Positions 22,288-32,582 of a DNA stretch of 64,000 nucleotides are shown piece after piece. Position 1 is the stretch's first letter. Every line of letters starts with the position of its first letter. The translations under genes were made by a program, and so were the position numbers. This DNA comes from Fagopyrum homotropicum (Eukaryota > Streptophyta > Magnoliopsida > Caryophyllales > Polygonaceae): contig BSWB01000001.1 in the NCBI GenBank assembly GCA_033239125.1, positions 27,059,501-27,123,500 of the forward strand, written 5' to 3'. A model generated the notes under the pieces. It was not told the origin of the DNA and made no database searches. It saw nothing but the letters and a program-made list of their open reading frames with translations.

Positions 22288-24339
22288 TGTAACATCCAGA
22301 AATTTTAATTCCGGAAGTCGAGTTGTTTCCGACCTTCCCGCGTCTACGACTTATTCCCCGCAGGCACGTTTGCTGAGTACGAGTTTTAACGCGGAATGGG
22401 GGTCCCTTTTACTTTCCAACCTTGGGAAGCGGAGTGAGGGGACGGGGGCTGACCCTTGGATATCCCACCTCTTTTTGGTCAGCTCATTACTCTCTCCTCT
22501 CTTCCCCACTTTTCCTTTCACGTTCATTTCTCATCCTTCCACTCCTCTCTTACTTCTTGCTTGCTCTCATCTTCTTGTGCCTTGGAAGAGTTGGGTAGGA
22601 GTTGCAGCATGGGTATTTCGGATCTGTTGTGGTAAGTGGTCTCCTTCCCTCTTCCTCTTGCTGCTTGTTTTCTCTTCTTTCTCTTCTCTTCACCTCCATG
22701 GCTATGGAGGAAGCTTTTGAAGGGAGATCTAGTAAACCCTTGCATGTCGCTTTCTTTAGTTCGTTTAGGTCATGGTGAGGAAGCCAGGACCTGTGGTGAG
22801 ATTTTGGAGAAGGCCCAGCAAGATAAGGAGGCACTAGGAGCAAAGAACCAGTCGAAGAAACGAAGAAGAGGAAGTTTCCGCTGCTCGACCGCAGAGGCGG
22901 ATCTATAGAGGCGCGGGGGCGGATCAGGGCAACCGCAGGGGAGGCCAGGACCACCACAGGGGGCGGCCACCAGGCACAGGGGCGGCTCCAGGGTGCCGCT
23001 GGGGGCGGTGACAACCTCCTCCGGAGCGCCAGCTTGCTTCCGCGGTTGCGTTTTCTTCACTAGTAGGTTCCTCCCTCCCTTTCTCTTCGCTCCTTCCTTA
23101 GACCTTATGATGACACCTAGTATAAGCATGCTTAGGATGGATCTAGGACTTATGAGAATGCCATATAGTGGTTGCTATCCTTGGAGCCCTTAGGGCGGGA
23201 TGAGAGTGATGATCTTAAATGGTTGAGCATGTTGAATTCTTCTAGGCTAGTTTGACTCTCCTAAGACTTTGATCGTGTCCATATGTTGTATAGGCTATTG
23301 TGAGTTTCCCTTGCTTGTTGAGAGTGTCACGAGTACCATGGACCCTAGGATGCTTTCCTAGTTTGAGAGTTGAGTGATCTTTCTTAGATCACTAGATAGA
23401 AGTCTATGACTTCATGAGTGTGGGCTTGTGTTGATGAGTGTATTCATGTATGAGCAGGTTGTGTACTTCCTCACTAAGGAAGCTAGAGTGTTGTGAGTTG
23501 AGAGACGAGGTAAGTCTCCGGACTTACTTAGCCGTATTTGACGTATTAGATTCATTGTGTGTTTGGTGGTGTGTGATTTATCGCTTTCTCTATATAAATT
23601 AAACCGGTAATAGGACCACCGACATTTATATATATTATTTGGCCGAAGTGTATGATAACGAGCGGTGACATCATCTGCCTAGCTCTTGCGAGAGTCTAGG
23701 AGGTTCTCGGTGACTAGCCCGTGCCGGTTAGACGGTGGAGGCATCCGTACCGTTCCATGCCGGTAAGTAGGGACCGAGGCGGGACCATGGTGGTCCTGTG
23801 TCACAAAACGAAGTTGAATTAGAACGAGATATGACCCAATAATTAAAGATAATAAACCGGACTTGTTTGTGAGCATGAGTATGTGATGTTTTGATATGCG
23901 ATTGTGTATGTGCCTTCACCGTGTCTTTAATGCTTAGAATGTAGGTAACGGTTTTAAACCGCTTGGGTAGATGCCCCGCAGGTTAGGGACGCCTCCGAGT
24001 GAGGTGGAGGAATGGACAGCCGAGGGTCTCCGTACATTATAGGACGGGGGCGTTTTTGGGATTGTTATCGTTATTACTCTTATGTTGGATTATGGATTGA
24101 TGTACGGTTTCGGATTTATGTCTTGTGGAGTTTTGGTGTCGTTTTGAGGACTCGGCTGAGTTTCCACGTTGTATCCCTCCTTTTCTTTTCTCGCATACAT
24201 TATAAACGTTTTTGAGTTTTACACCGTTATTTGTGCCATGTTGGAAAGGTCGGTCAGATTGTTGTCAAGCTAAGGGTCGGGACCCATTGTGTGGTCTCGC
24301 CCGTAGCATTCCGATATCCCGCGGATTCGGGGTGTTACA
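22288..24339 (+). repeat. 5' LTR of R2 (Tekay-like Ty3/gypsy)
   Basis: The 2052-bp LTR runs from TGTAACATCC to GGGGTGTTACA. Its end sequence, read in reverse, matches the starts of the minus-strand LTRs at 37257 and 61167, so R2, R3 and R4 are one family. A GC-rich array of about six RGGCGCRGGGGCGG-like units lies at 22885-23010. The LTR is non-coding; short ORFs inside it are not credible. Confidence 0.85.
22885..23010 (+). repeat. GC-box-like array in the R2 LTR
   Basis: About six imperfect units such as GGCGCGGGGGCGG, ACAGGGGGCGGCC and GCACAGGGGCGGCTCC are spaced roughly 20 bp apart in an otherwise AT-balanced LTR. Equivalent arrays occur in R3 (38358-38543) and R4 (62256-62345). Confidence 0.6.
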
Positions 24340-24342
24340 AAG

Positions 24343-24354
24343 TGGTATCAGAGC
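24343..24354 (+). promoter_or_regulatory. R2 primer binding site (initiator Met tRNA)
   Basis: TGGTATCAGAGC begins 4 nt after the LTR end and is complementary to the 3' end of plant initiator tRNA-Met. It primes minus-strand DNA synthesis in reverse transcription. Confidence 0.85.
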
Positions 24355-24780
24355 CCTAGGTTGACAACAATGGCACTCGCAACCTTTCTAAAGGCCGAAT
24401 GAGGAATAAACAGAACCCCACGGGTTCTGACTTTTTGTTTTCCAAATTCATATGCATGAGTCGGGATTGGATTAGAATATATGTGACCACCACTCCTCAC
24501 GCAAACCTCGGCGACATAGATTTCTGGATTTGACGTATGTAAGTATGTGTATGTACCTAGTTATCTATATGTATATGTATATGACCTTAGGGTTGTTGTT
24601 GGATTTGTACGTACTTAGATATGCATATGACCTTAGGATGATTGGGCTTTTATGCCTTGGTTGTATTCTGGATTTCGGCACCTTTCTCTTACGTTCTATA
24701 CATTCCTTTTATATTAAGTATTACGAGTGCTAGATGTATACCGACTTAATTAAATATAAATAACCGCGAAACAATATCAG

Positions 24781-24842
24781 ATGGCACGTACGAGAGCTAC
24801 CGCGTATGTAGGACCCGCCAAGGGTAGACCACCTCTACCTCC
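24781..24842 (+). pseudogene. R2 gag, first fragment
   Basis: The frame begins MARTRATAYVGPAKG, closely like the R3 gag start (MPRTRATASIGRGGG). It is cut at 24842 by insertion of R1. With one target-site copy removed, the frame continues without a shift at 36259. Confidence 0.75.
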
Positions 24843-26679
24843 TGTTACGCTAAGATTGTGTAGCACAAAAGTCTTAAATTTATACTCGTTATATTTTTCC
24901 TAACTCCTAGTGAACCCACAGTGTATGGGTCGTTTTGTAGCAAGGATAGTATTCCGAGGTCGAACACGAAGACTAAGGTGAAGTCGAATCAACAAGTGAC
25001 CATAGATAGTGTGAATCTAGTCTAAGAAAAGAGAAAGGAGCAAAGAAATGAAAATCATGATATTTTTGGTTGGGTTTTTATGGTGATCAAACAAAGATCA
25101 CAAATCAAGCAAGATAATAAAACAAACTAACAACTCAAGCTAGCAAAACAAACAAGTAACACAAACACAAGATGTGTGATCAAAGAGAGAAAAATGGATT
25201 CTAGAGGTCAAGATTTCCGGTTATGACATTGGACTCAAGCTTCTAAAGATTCTAAGGATAAAGCTGCGGTGTTAGGAAGAGGTGTTTCACTAATGGAAGC
25301 AATTACCGGGTAAGTCTCTCGCTTCACTAATCCCACATCAAACTCCTATTACCGGGTAGGTCTCAAGGGGTTAAGGTAGGGAATTCTACACAAACCGGAC
25401 TCTACTTAAGGGGCAACCCTCTCCTTACCGGGTAAGTCTCGGAAAAGGGGAGTCTCAAGTAATAATCCTAGCACACTCAATCCAATAGCGGCTTATGAGG
25501 CTCACTACTACCTAGAGTTCATCATCTTAGGTATCTAAGATCGGAAATCACCGGGTAAGTCTCTTCCCTCACTTAGGTTGCTAGCATTAGGTGACCCTAA
25601 GCTATATTATGCTTAATAAACACTAGGATTCCAACAACCTAACATCCTAACACACAGATTCATCAATTAAAGAGCAACAGAGAGAAAAATCGGGTGGATC
25701 ATACAAAAATCGGACGATCTACCCTGAAGAACAGGCCGGTTTTTCTTCCTGGGTTAGGTTTCGTGCATACAAATCATCCTAAATTAACATATAAGTCCAT
25801 TCTATCATCACCCAAGCCATAACCATCAATTCATCACTCCAGAATCACAATAAACTAGCCAATAGTATGCATTTCAAGATCTAAAATCATCACACAAGCA
25901 TACATGGTTTTCATAGATGGATGATGAGAGATAAGCAAGTAAAAACAATGAATCTCAGCTGAATCTAAGTTTTAGCAAGACTTACTACCCTTCAAAAGAA
26001 GTTCCAAAACGTCCCTAACAATCCTTCCAATAGTTCTTCAATCAAAGACTCCAAAAATCACTCAAAATCACTCAAAAACTCACTATCACTCTAAGTTTGG
26101 TATTCTTCTTCTTCCTCCAAATTGAGAGAGTTTTTCTTCTTCTCCAAGTCTATCCTCCTATGGAATGAGCTATGTGTGAGAGAATGTGGGAGAGGGAGAT
26201 GCTCAGCAACAGCTTGCAGGACCACTTATATTCTCCACCAAGAGCAAGGCCGGACAAAGAGATCGTGGGACACGTGGCTTAAGCTGTCAAAGGCCAAAAA
26301 TCGACCCAGTCAAGAAAATCGGCCGATTTTCCTGAGTGTTGGTCCGATTTTCTTCAATAGAGACTTGTTATGATCATCTAGCCATGAGTTGCTCCATTGC
26401 TTGCACCAATAAGGGTCCTTGTGTCCTTCATTTCTCCAATTATGTTCCTTCAAAGCCTTGGATGTGTACCACCATGAGGCTTGACCCTCGAATGTATCGA
26501 TTAATGTCCAAAAGATCCCCGAAATACCTACAAAACCGACAAAAGCTCGTGTAGACGTCTTTTCTAGAAATATGCATGAATTAAGCGTAAACGTCATGAA
26601 CTAATGCCAAACTATGCATGAATAACGGGAAAAACTATCTAAATGAATGCCTAAACTAACGTCATAAATCACGTTATCA
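24843..26679 (-). repeat. R1 3' LTR
   Basis: This copy has the same motif content as the 5' LTR: a palindrome cluster at 26296-26351 around the full site 26315-26330, a TATAAG box on the minus strand at 26225-26230, a second cluster at 25685-25750, and four copies of GAGACTTACCCGGTAA-type units between 25303 and 25563 (read on the minus strand). Confidence 0.9.
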
Positions 26680-28506
26680 AAATACCCCATACTTAAGATT
26701 TGCTCATCCCCGAGCAAGGTCCAACTATAAGCTAAGAGATGACATGATTTATGCATGCAGAAAAACAACAAAATCTTTTTGGAATTTTGCTTCTAACATT
26801 GGATCACCTTCATAGTCATGTTTCATGGCAATGGACAATCAATCATGCATCAAATGAATGAAGGCATGGAAAGACAATTATACTTAACTAGAAAGCATGC
26901 ATGAGAAGTGAAAATGAAGAAGTCAAGATGATCATGAGTATATCCAATCTAGATCACTAAGTCTTACACACATGCAATTAGGTCACAAGGACTTTGAAAA
27001 GAAGAAGCTAAGAAACATTGTGATTAGGTGGGAATTTTTAGGTCATGTGATGATAATCCGGGAAAGGAACTAACCCCACAATTTCGTTTTTGCTCAACTT
27101 CCCAACAAGTGTATAATTTTCTCCATCTTTTCTTTGTTTTCTTTTCTTTTTCACTTATTTTTGAGACAATGGCATTGGTGTACAAAAGCCGAAACCTTGG
27201 TGATTAGCCGTCCTCGGGTTTGTTTATTTTTCGAGGTGCATCCACACCGGGCACACATACCAAAACCCGTTAGGACTATCGGTTTATTTGACTTTGGCAA
27301 GGCACAAACACCCAATTATGTGAATGGTGCCGAGTTACTCGTCATTTAAACCAACGTCCCCAAACCTATATTTTTTTCTATACTTTTCATAACAAATTCA
27401 GCACTTCATTCACATCATTCATTCATCAACAACTTCACCCCACACTTGTTTTTCACACACATCAACACACTAGCATGCTCCTATTCCCAGATGGGTCAAA
27501 AGAGGTCAAATTTTTCATCAATTGAGGTGCTCAAACAACATGATCAAGATGAGAAGTAGAGAAAGATGAATTGCCTTAATCAATCCTAAATGATATGCAA
27601 GAACTAGCATGTAATTTCGACTTTCAATCCTCAATCCAATCAAGGCAAACATTCATGATCACAAATCATTCATGGGATTCAAGATAAGTACTTCAAGTCC
27701 ACATATGCATTCATCTATTCAACACATAAGGCCATCCATAGCCAATTCACAAGACAATCTCATCATAAGGGTCATTCCCAAGCTTAGAAGCACTAAAATT
27801 TTTAAAATTTTCTGATTTTTTTGGATTTTTTCGAAATATGTATGTACAATGCAAGACATAATGAAACATGTGACAATATTAAACTATCCTAGATGCTAAT
27901 CATGCAAGTGATCATGAAAACCCCACCCCATACTTAGAAACGCATTGTCCCCAATGTGCAAACTAAATAAAGAAGTGAAAGAGAGTCCTCACAATGTAAA
28001 ATTGGTGATGCTTTGGTATTTCGGTTCACATCGAATGATGGTGGTGGATGATCGATCAAGGATGGTAGAGAGCTCTTGATGTTCATTATGGTGTCGGAAC
28101 CCGCGCTTGGCACCGCAAGCCATCCAAGTTCCACGTCCGCTCCACCCATGCTTGATTGGAGATCATCACTTTCCTTGACAGAAGGAAAAATCGGACCAAC
28201 TACCCAGGAAAATCGGCCGATTTTGTGCAAGATCAGTCCGATTTTCCTGGGTGCTTTCTTCCTCATCCATGTGCTCGGATCTTGTACCTTCAGCAGTTCC
28301 ATGAGGTTTTCACATGACCTCCAACATCTCATCACACATGACAATCAACAAGATCTAGCACCCAAAAACACAAAAGAAAAACAAAGCACAACAAGAGCAA
28401 GATCAAACAAAAACAAGAAAAATAAAAGGGAAAAATATGTACCAATGGGTTGCCTCCCATTAAGCGCTTCTTTAAGGTCATTAGCTTGACTAAATTCAGG
28501 AGCATT
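26680..28506 (-). promoter_or_regulatory. R1 3' non-coding region with polypurine tract and conserved motifs
   Basis: The 1.8 kb between the pol stop and the 3' LTR has no credible ORF. Next to the LTR the minus strand reads AAGTATGGGGTATTT (26680-26694), the likely polypurine tract for plus-strand priming. A second polypurine-like run, AAGTATGGGGTGGGG, lies near 27922-27936. A block at 27290-27340 is nearly identical to one in element D. A palindrome cluster lies at 28184-28250. Just after pol the hairpin TGGGAGGCAACCCA, preceded by AGCGCTT, lies at 28446-28469; the same motif follows pol in R5. Confidence 0.7.
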
Positions 28507-31128
28507 TCACTCAAGGTGAAGTGGGGCAATCACTTCCACCGGGGCTTCTGGGATATATTTCTTCAAACGGTGCCCATTCACCTTAAAGTTACCACAATGA
28601 TCTCCTCCTATCTCCACCGCTCCATGAGGAAAGATCTTCTTCACAACATAAGGACCCGTCCATCTTGACTTGATCTTTCCGGAGAAGAGCCGCAACCTTG
28701 AGTTGAAGAGAAGCACTAAGTCACCCTCACTCAACTCCTTTGGGATGAGACGCTTGTCATGCCAACGCTTGGTCCTCTCCTTATAAATTCGGGCATTCTC
28801 ATAAGCATCCAACCGGATCTCCTCAAGAGCGTTCATGTCTAGCAACCTCTTCTCACCGGCTTCTTTGAGGTCAAAATTCAGCCACCTTATGGCCCAATAT
28901 GCTCTATGCTCCATCTCCACCGGAAGGTGGCAAGACTTGCCATAAACTAGCTTGTATGGAGTGGTGCCAATTGGTGTCTTGAAAGCGGTTCTATAAGCCC
29001 ACAAGGCATCATCGAGCTTCATAGCCCAATCCTTTCTTGTTCTAGAAACCGTCTTCTCAAGGATCCCTTTTATCTCCCGGTTGGAGATCTCCACTTGGCC
29101 ACTAGTTTGGAGATGGTAAGGTGTTGCCACCTTATGAGTCACCCCATACTTAGCCAAAAGTGTCCCAAAGTTCCTATTAATGAAGTGCTTCCCTCCATCA
29201 CTTATGATCACCCTTGGTGTCCCAAACCTAGGAAAGATCACTCGGTTGAAGAACCGCATCACAACCTTGGCATCATTTGTGAGAGAAGCGATTGCTTCCA
29301 CCCATCTCGACACATAGTCTACCGCCAATAGGATGTAGAGGTTGCCACATGAAGAAGGGAATGGTCCCATGAAGTCCACACCCCAAACATCAAATATCTC
29401 CACCTCTTGTATGTTGTTCAAGGGCATCTTATTCCTCCTTGAGATGTTGCCCGTCCTTTGGCAAGCATCACATGCCACTACAAAATTCTGCACATCTCTA
29501 AATAAGTTAGGCCAATAAAAACCGGATTGCAATACCTTTGCACACGTCTTGTGTGAGCTAGCATGACCTCCACATGGCAAAGAGTGACAATGCCGGATCA
29601 CACTCTCCATCTTGTCCTCCGGAATGCACCTTCTAAAGACTCCATCCGGCCCTCTCTTGAACAAAAGTGGTTCACTCCAATAGTAGTGCCTCATATCTTT
29701 GAAGAACTTCTTCCTTTGGGCATATGACAAACCGGGAGGCACTTCCTCACACACAAGGTAGTTCACAATGTCGGCATACCATGGCTCACTTCCTCTAGAC
29801 ACTTGAAATAGAAACTCCTCCATCATTTGCAATTGCTCATCCCGGAATGAGTCATCAATCGGGATGTCATCTCTCTCAATCTCTAATGGAGGTAGTCTAC
29901 TAAGATGGTCCGCCACAGAATTTTCGGACCCCTTCTTGTCCCGGATTTCCAAGTCAAACTCTTGGAGAAGAAGGATCCACCGAATGAGGCGAGGTTTGGC
30001 ATCTTTCTTTGTGAGGAGGTAACGGATCGCAGCATGATCCGTATACACAATGACCTTTGCTCCAACAAGATATGACCGGAATTTCTCAAAGGCATACACC
30101 ACCGCTAGCAACTCCTTCTCGGTTGTGACATAGTTAAGTTGGGCATCATCTAGCGTCTTGCTAGCATAATAGATGGCATGTGTGCGCCCATCTTTCTTTT
30201 GTCCTAAAACAGCCCCAACGGCCACATCACTTGCATCACACATCACTTCAAATGGTAAGCTCCAATCCGGAGGTTGCATGATAGGGGCGGTGATCAAAGC
30301 ATCCTTCAACCTACAAAAAGCCTCAAGGCAATCCTTGGAGAAAACAAACTCAACATCTTTCATTAGTAGGTTAGTAAGAGGCTTAGATATCTTAGAGAAA
30401 TCTTTAATGAACCTCCGGTAAAAACCGGCATGCCCTAGAAAGCTCCTTACCCCTTTCACCGAGGTAGGTGGTGGCAACTTCTCTATCGTCTCTATCTTAG
30501 CCCTATCAACCTCAATGCCACGGTTGGACACCAAGTGTCCAAACACAATGCCTTCACTTACCATGAAGTGGCATTTCTCCCAATTCAAGACAAGATTTGT
30601 CTCCTCACATCTCTTAAGCACCAAAGATAGGTTAGCTAAACAATCATCAAATGAAGATCCATAAACAGAGAAATCATCCATAAACACTTCCATGATGTTT
30701 TCAATATATTCAGAAAAAATAGCCATCATACACCTTTGGAAGGTGGCGGGTGCATTACACAACCCAAATGGCATTCTCCTATATGCAAATGTACCCCAAG
30801 GACATGTAAATGTTGTTTTCTCTTGGTCATCCGGGTGAATAGGAATTTGGAAGAATCCACTATAGCCATCTAAGTAACAAAAATGGGAATGTTGAGCTAA
30901 TCTCTCTAGCATTTGGTCAATGAAAGGGAGAGGGAAGTGATCTTTCCTAGAGGCCACATTTAGTTTCCTATAGTCTATGCACATTCTCCACCCTGTAACT
31001 GTTCTAGTAGGGATTAGTTCATTATTCTCATTTGTCACTACGGTCATACCCCCCTTCTTAGGAACCACATGTACGGGACTAACCCATTTACTATCCGAAA
31101 TAGGGTAGATGATTCCCGCATCTAGCAA
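28507..31128 (-). CDS. R1 pol: reverse transcriptase, RNase H, integrase
   Basis: This 873-codon frame carries the RT with CIDYRKLN (about 50-57) and the catalytic FMDD (about 149-152). RNase H follows with MCDASD (about 285) and VIVYTDHAAIRYL. Integrase shows the HHCC zinc domain (HCHSLPCGGHASSHK, then CDACQRTG), D in VDFMGPFPSS, D in ISDGGKHF and E in QVEISNREIKG. The order RT-RH-IN is Ty3/gypsy, and the wording VPKKGGMTVV and ELIPTRTVTGWRMC is Athila-like. No chromodomain is seen. The frame starts one base out of phase with the upstream protease frame. The R5 homologue has an extra G at the equivalent place, so a 1-bp deletion near 31128-31145 is likely. The enzyme domains are otherwise intact. 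Confidence 0.92.
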   Translation of the reverse strand: MLDAGIIYPISDSKWVSPVHVVPKKGGMTVVTNENNELIPTRTVTGWRMCIDYRKLNVASRKDHFPLPFIDQMLERLAQHSHFCYLDGYSGFFQIPIHPDDQEKTTFTCPWGTFAYRRMPFGLCNAPATFQRCMMAIFSEYIENIMEVFMDDFSVYGSSFDDCLANLSLVLKRCEETNLVLNWEKCHFMVSEGIVFGHLVSNRGIEVDRAKIETIEKLPPPTSVKGVRSFLGHAGFYRRFIKDFSKISKPLTNLLMKDVEFVFSKDCLEAFCRLKDALITAPIMQPPDWSLPFEVMCDASDVAVGAVLGQKKDGRTHAIYYASKTLDDAQLNYVTTEKELLAVVYAFEKFRSYLVGAKVIVYTDHAAIRYLLTKKDAKPRLIRWILLLQEFDLEIRDKKGSENSVADHLSRLPPLEIERDDIPIDDSFRDEQLQMMEEFLFQVSRGSEPWYADIVNYLVCEEVPPGLSYAQRKKFFKDMRHYYWSEPLLFKRGPDGVFRRCIPEDKMESVIRHCHSLPCGGHASSHKTCAKVLQSGFYWPNLFRDVQNFVVACDACQRTGNISRRNKMPLNNIQEVEIFDVWGVDFMGPFPSSCGNLYILLAVDYVSRWVEAIASLTNDAKVVMRFFNRVIFPRFGTPRVIISDGGKHFINRNFGTLLAKYGVTHKVATPYHLQTSGQVEISNREIKGILEKTVSRTRKDWAMKLDDALWAYRTAFKTPIGTTPYKLVYGKSCHLPVEMEHRAYWAIRWLNFDLKEAGEKRLLDMNALEEIRLDAYENARIYKERTKRWHDKRLIPKELSEGDLVLLFNSRLRLFSGKIKSRWTGPYVVKKIFPHGAVEIGGDHCGNFKVNGHRLKKYIPEAPVEVIAPLHLE

Positions 31129-32579
31129 CTTAATGATCTCTTCTTGACTACCTCTTTCATTATAGGATTCAATCTTCTTTGATGTTCAATAGAGGGTTTA
31201 TGATCATCTTCCATCAATATATTATGCATGCACAAAGAGGGTTTAATGCCAACAAGGTCATCAATGGTGTATCCTTTTGCCTTTCTATGCAGTTTCAATT
31301 CATTCAACAATCTATTAAGCTCATCATCATTCAAAGATGCATTCACAATCACCGGATAAGTAGCATTTGAACCAAGGAAAGCATACTTTAAATGGGAAGG
31401 AAGAGGTTTTAGATCAAGTTTAGGAGGACCTTTTTCGGTTGGAGATGATCCATACAATGTAGGTTGAGATGATTCCAAAGCCATGGAAGCCTCACCTAAG
31501 TCCCTTGATGATTGCTCACAAACACTTGGATGTTGCTCAAAAGACTCAGGAAAATCGACCCTCTGTGAAGAAAATCGGCCGATCTGGGGGTCGATTTCAG
31601 TTTCTGCATTTGCAAAATTGGATGGAAATTCAGGATATGTGCAAAAATCGGCCGATCTGGACCCCCTCTGTCCGATTTTTCTACAGGTATTTCTCTCTTC
31701 CTCTAGTACTTCAAATCCAACACTTGGTAGCTTATCCAATGCATTCAAGGCCTTGATTACTTCATTGCTACTCTCCTTAACTACTTCCTCCATCAAACTT
31801 GAGTTAAGAACCTTCTCAAGTGTATCCTTGAGCAAGATTGAGCTCACAACCTCTCTAGACTCCTCTTTCTCAACAATGTTGAAGACATCTTCACCTAGGG
31901 CTGGCCCCTTCACCATTGTGGACAAATTAAACTTGATGTTCTCTTCTCCAATGTTGAAAGAGAGAATTCCATTCTTGCAATCCACCAAACATCCGGAGGT
32001 GGCTAGGAAAGGTCTCCCCAAGATGATAGGAACCGGATAGTCCGCCGGGATATCCAAAACAACGAAGTCTATGGGCACATAGAACTTCCCTAGTTGCACC
32101 GGAATGTCTTCCAAGATTCCAACCGGGTGAGTGATTGAACGGTCCGCCATGTAAAGGGTCATTTTGACCGGCTTTGGCTCTCCTAGCCCAACCTTGTTGC
32201 AAAGTGCAAGCGGGATGATGCTTACACTTGCCCCAAGATCACATAGGGCGTCATACTTCACTTCTCCCACTCCGATTGGCACACAAAAGGATCCCGGATC
32301 TCTTAGCTTAGGAGGCATCTCCTCCTTCATAGTTTGAATCAACTCCGAGGACCTCTTTGTCATCCTCACTTCTCCATACTCCTCCAACTTTCTCTTGTTG
32401 GAGAGTATTTCCTTCAAGAATTTGCCATATGCCGGCATACCTAGAATAACATCCATGAACGGAATGTTAATATGCAATTTAGACATAAGTTCAAGGAATT
32501 TACCAAAGTGTTTGTCCAAACGAGCTCTTGCTCGTGATTGTGGGAATGGTAGTGGTGGCTTGTATGGAGGTGGTGCCAC
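31122..32579 (-). CDS. R1 protease and protease-RT spacer
   Basis: An aspartic protease is recognised by DALCDLGASVSIIPLAL (active-site Asp in DLGAS) and the flap/second half, PVPIILGRPFLATSG. It processes Gag-Pol. The following spacer (about 31450-31720) encodes a non-conserved, Ser/Glu-rich linker that contains two palindrome clusters (full sites 31571-31585 and 31643-31658). The frame is the continuation of gag: a single TAA at 32585-32583 separates them, and the first codon here, GTG, is not a true start. The frame ends at 31122 after a frameshift relative to RT. Confidence 0.88.
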   Translation of the reverse strand: MAPPPYKPPLPFPQSRARARLDKHFGKFLELMSKLHINIPFMDVILGMPAYGKFLKEILSNKRKLEEYGEVRMTKRSSELIQTMKEEMPPKLRDPGSFCVPIGVGEVKYDALCDLGASVSIIPLALCNKVGLGEPKPVKMTLYMADRSITHPVGILEDIPVQLGKFYVPIDFVVLDIPADYPVPIILGRPFLATSGCLVDCKNGILSFNIGEENIKFNLSTMVKGPALGEDVFNIVEKEESREVVSSILLKDTLEKVLNSSLMEEVVKESSNEVIKALNALDKLPSVGFEVLEEERNTCRKIGQRGSRSADFCTYPEFPSNFANAETEIDPQIGRFSSQRVDFPESFEQHPSVCEQSSRDLGEASMALESSQPTLYGSSPTEKGPPKLDLKPLPSHLKYAFLGSNATYPVIVNASLNDDELNRLLNELKLHRKAKGYTIDDLVGIKPSLCMHNILMEDDHKPSIEHQRRLNPIMKEVVKKRSLSC

Positions 32580-32582
32580 ATA

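Noticed and set aside
22250..23193. Several overlapping ORFs of 60-156 codons on both strands
   Set aside because: They lie inside the non-coding R2 LTR and its GC-rich array and are shared by no relative as coding sequence.
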